From: Desulfobacteraceae bacterium
Lineage (GTDB): Bacteria; Desulfobacterota; DSM-4660; Desulfatiglandales; Desulfatiglandaceae
Assembly: GCA_013203065.1 (NCBI GenBank)
Contig: JABMQV010000159.1
Coordinates: 1-6,236, forward strand
Length of the DNA stretch: 6,236 nt
Direction: 5' to 3'
The translations under genes and the position numbers were made by a program. The notes beneath the pieces are model-generated. The model was not told the DNA's origin. It saw only the letters and a program-made list of their open reading frames with translations, and made no database searches. Positions 6,083-6,236 of this stretch are shown here, piece by piece (within the stretch, counting starts at the first letter, position 1; the number at the start of each line of letters is the position of its first letter).

Positions 6083-6236
6083 TAGAGCTAGTGAGTGCTG
6101 TGAGCTTTGCCATTCTCATTTCGGCTGGATGCTCTCTATTTGAAGCCGTTCTCTACTCGGTGCCCGTCAGACATCTCGAGGCCATGGCAGAGGCGGGGAA
6201 GCCTGCCGGTAAGATCTTCTGCAGGATGAGGCAGAA
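6079..6236 (+). CDS. CNNM/DUF21 (CorC/HlyC-family) membrane protein, N-terminal part
   Basis: A frame opens with ATG at 6079 and stays open to the edge, giving 52 codons. The N-terminus is a hydrophobic helix (LVSAVSFAILISAGCSLFEA), followed by VLYSVPVRHLEAMAEAGKPAG and a basic KIFCRMRQ. This is the pattern of the CNNM (DUF21) transmembrane domain that begins many CorC/HlyC-type proteins linked to magnesium or cobalt export; CBS domains would be expected further on. The inner membrane location is likely. The ATG overlaps the mobA stop by 4 bp, so translation is probably coupled, with a weak GAGG about 12 nt upstream inside mobA. The family assignment rests on a short stretch. Confidence 0.72.
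   Translation, partial: MIELVSAVSFAILISAGCSLFEAVLYSVPVRHLEAMAEAGKPAGKIFCRMRQ

Overview
The window looks like a chromosomal stretch from a Gram-negative bacterium of moderate GC, most plausibly a deltaproteobacterium (Desulfobacterota, Desulfobacterales-like). This placement is inference. It rests on the mix of a methylmalonyl-CoA epimerase, an FdhD/MobA pair for molybdenum enzymes, a CNNM-type membrane protein after mobA, and an exported FG-GAP/VCBS repeat protein. No phage, IS, CRISPR, tRNA or rRNA signal was seen.

Layout. Positions 1-1571 (minus) hold an exported protein with a FlgO/TolB-N-like domain followed by FG-GAP/VCBS repeats; its C-terminus runs off the left edge. Just upstream on the same strand (1663-1917) is a small four-cysteine zinc-ribbon protein. 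A divergent intergenic region follows, with a consensus -10 box, and leads into a plus-strand pair: methylmalonyl-CoA epimerase (2038/2041-2442) and a radical SAM protein (2484-4010) with a CX4CX2C cluster motif. A 136-bp convergent gap separates these from a minus-strand IF-1 paralogue (4147-4362), which starts with TTG behind a strong Shine-Dalgarno sequence and a good sigma-70-like promoter. The 223-bp region upstream of IF-1 also carries a terminator-like hairpin on the plus strand. It leads into fdhD (4586-5401), mobA (5471-6082) and the beginning of a CNNM/DUF21 membrane protein (6079 to the right edge), which overlaps mobA by the ATGA motif.

How the genes fit together. fdhD and mobA form a molybdenum-cofactor unit: MobA attaches GMP to molybdopterin, and FdhD supplies sulfur to the cofactor destined for formate dehydrogenase. 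The CNNM gene is coupled to mobA by position, not by obvious function. The epimerase belongs to the methylmalonyl-CoA route for propionate or succinate and is here separated from its usual mutase partners. The radical SAM protein behind it is the least explained gene and the best candidate for new biology. I found no clear evidence of a wholly new multi-gene system; most of the window is ordinary core metabolism with a few regulatory oddities.
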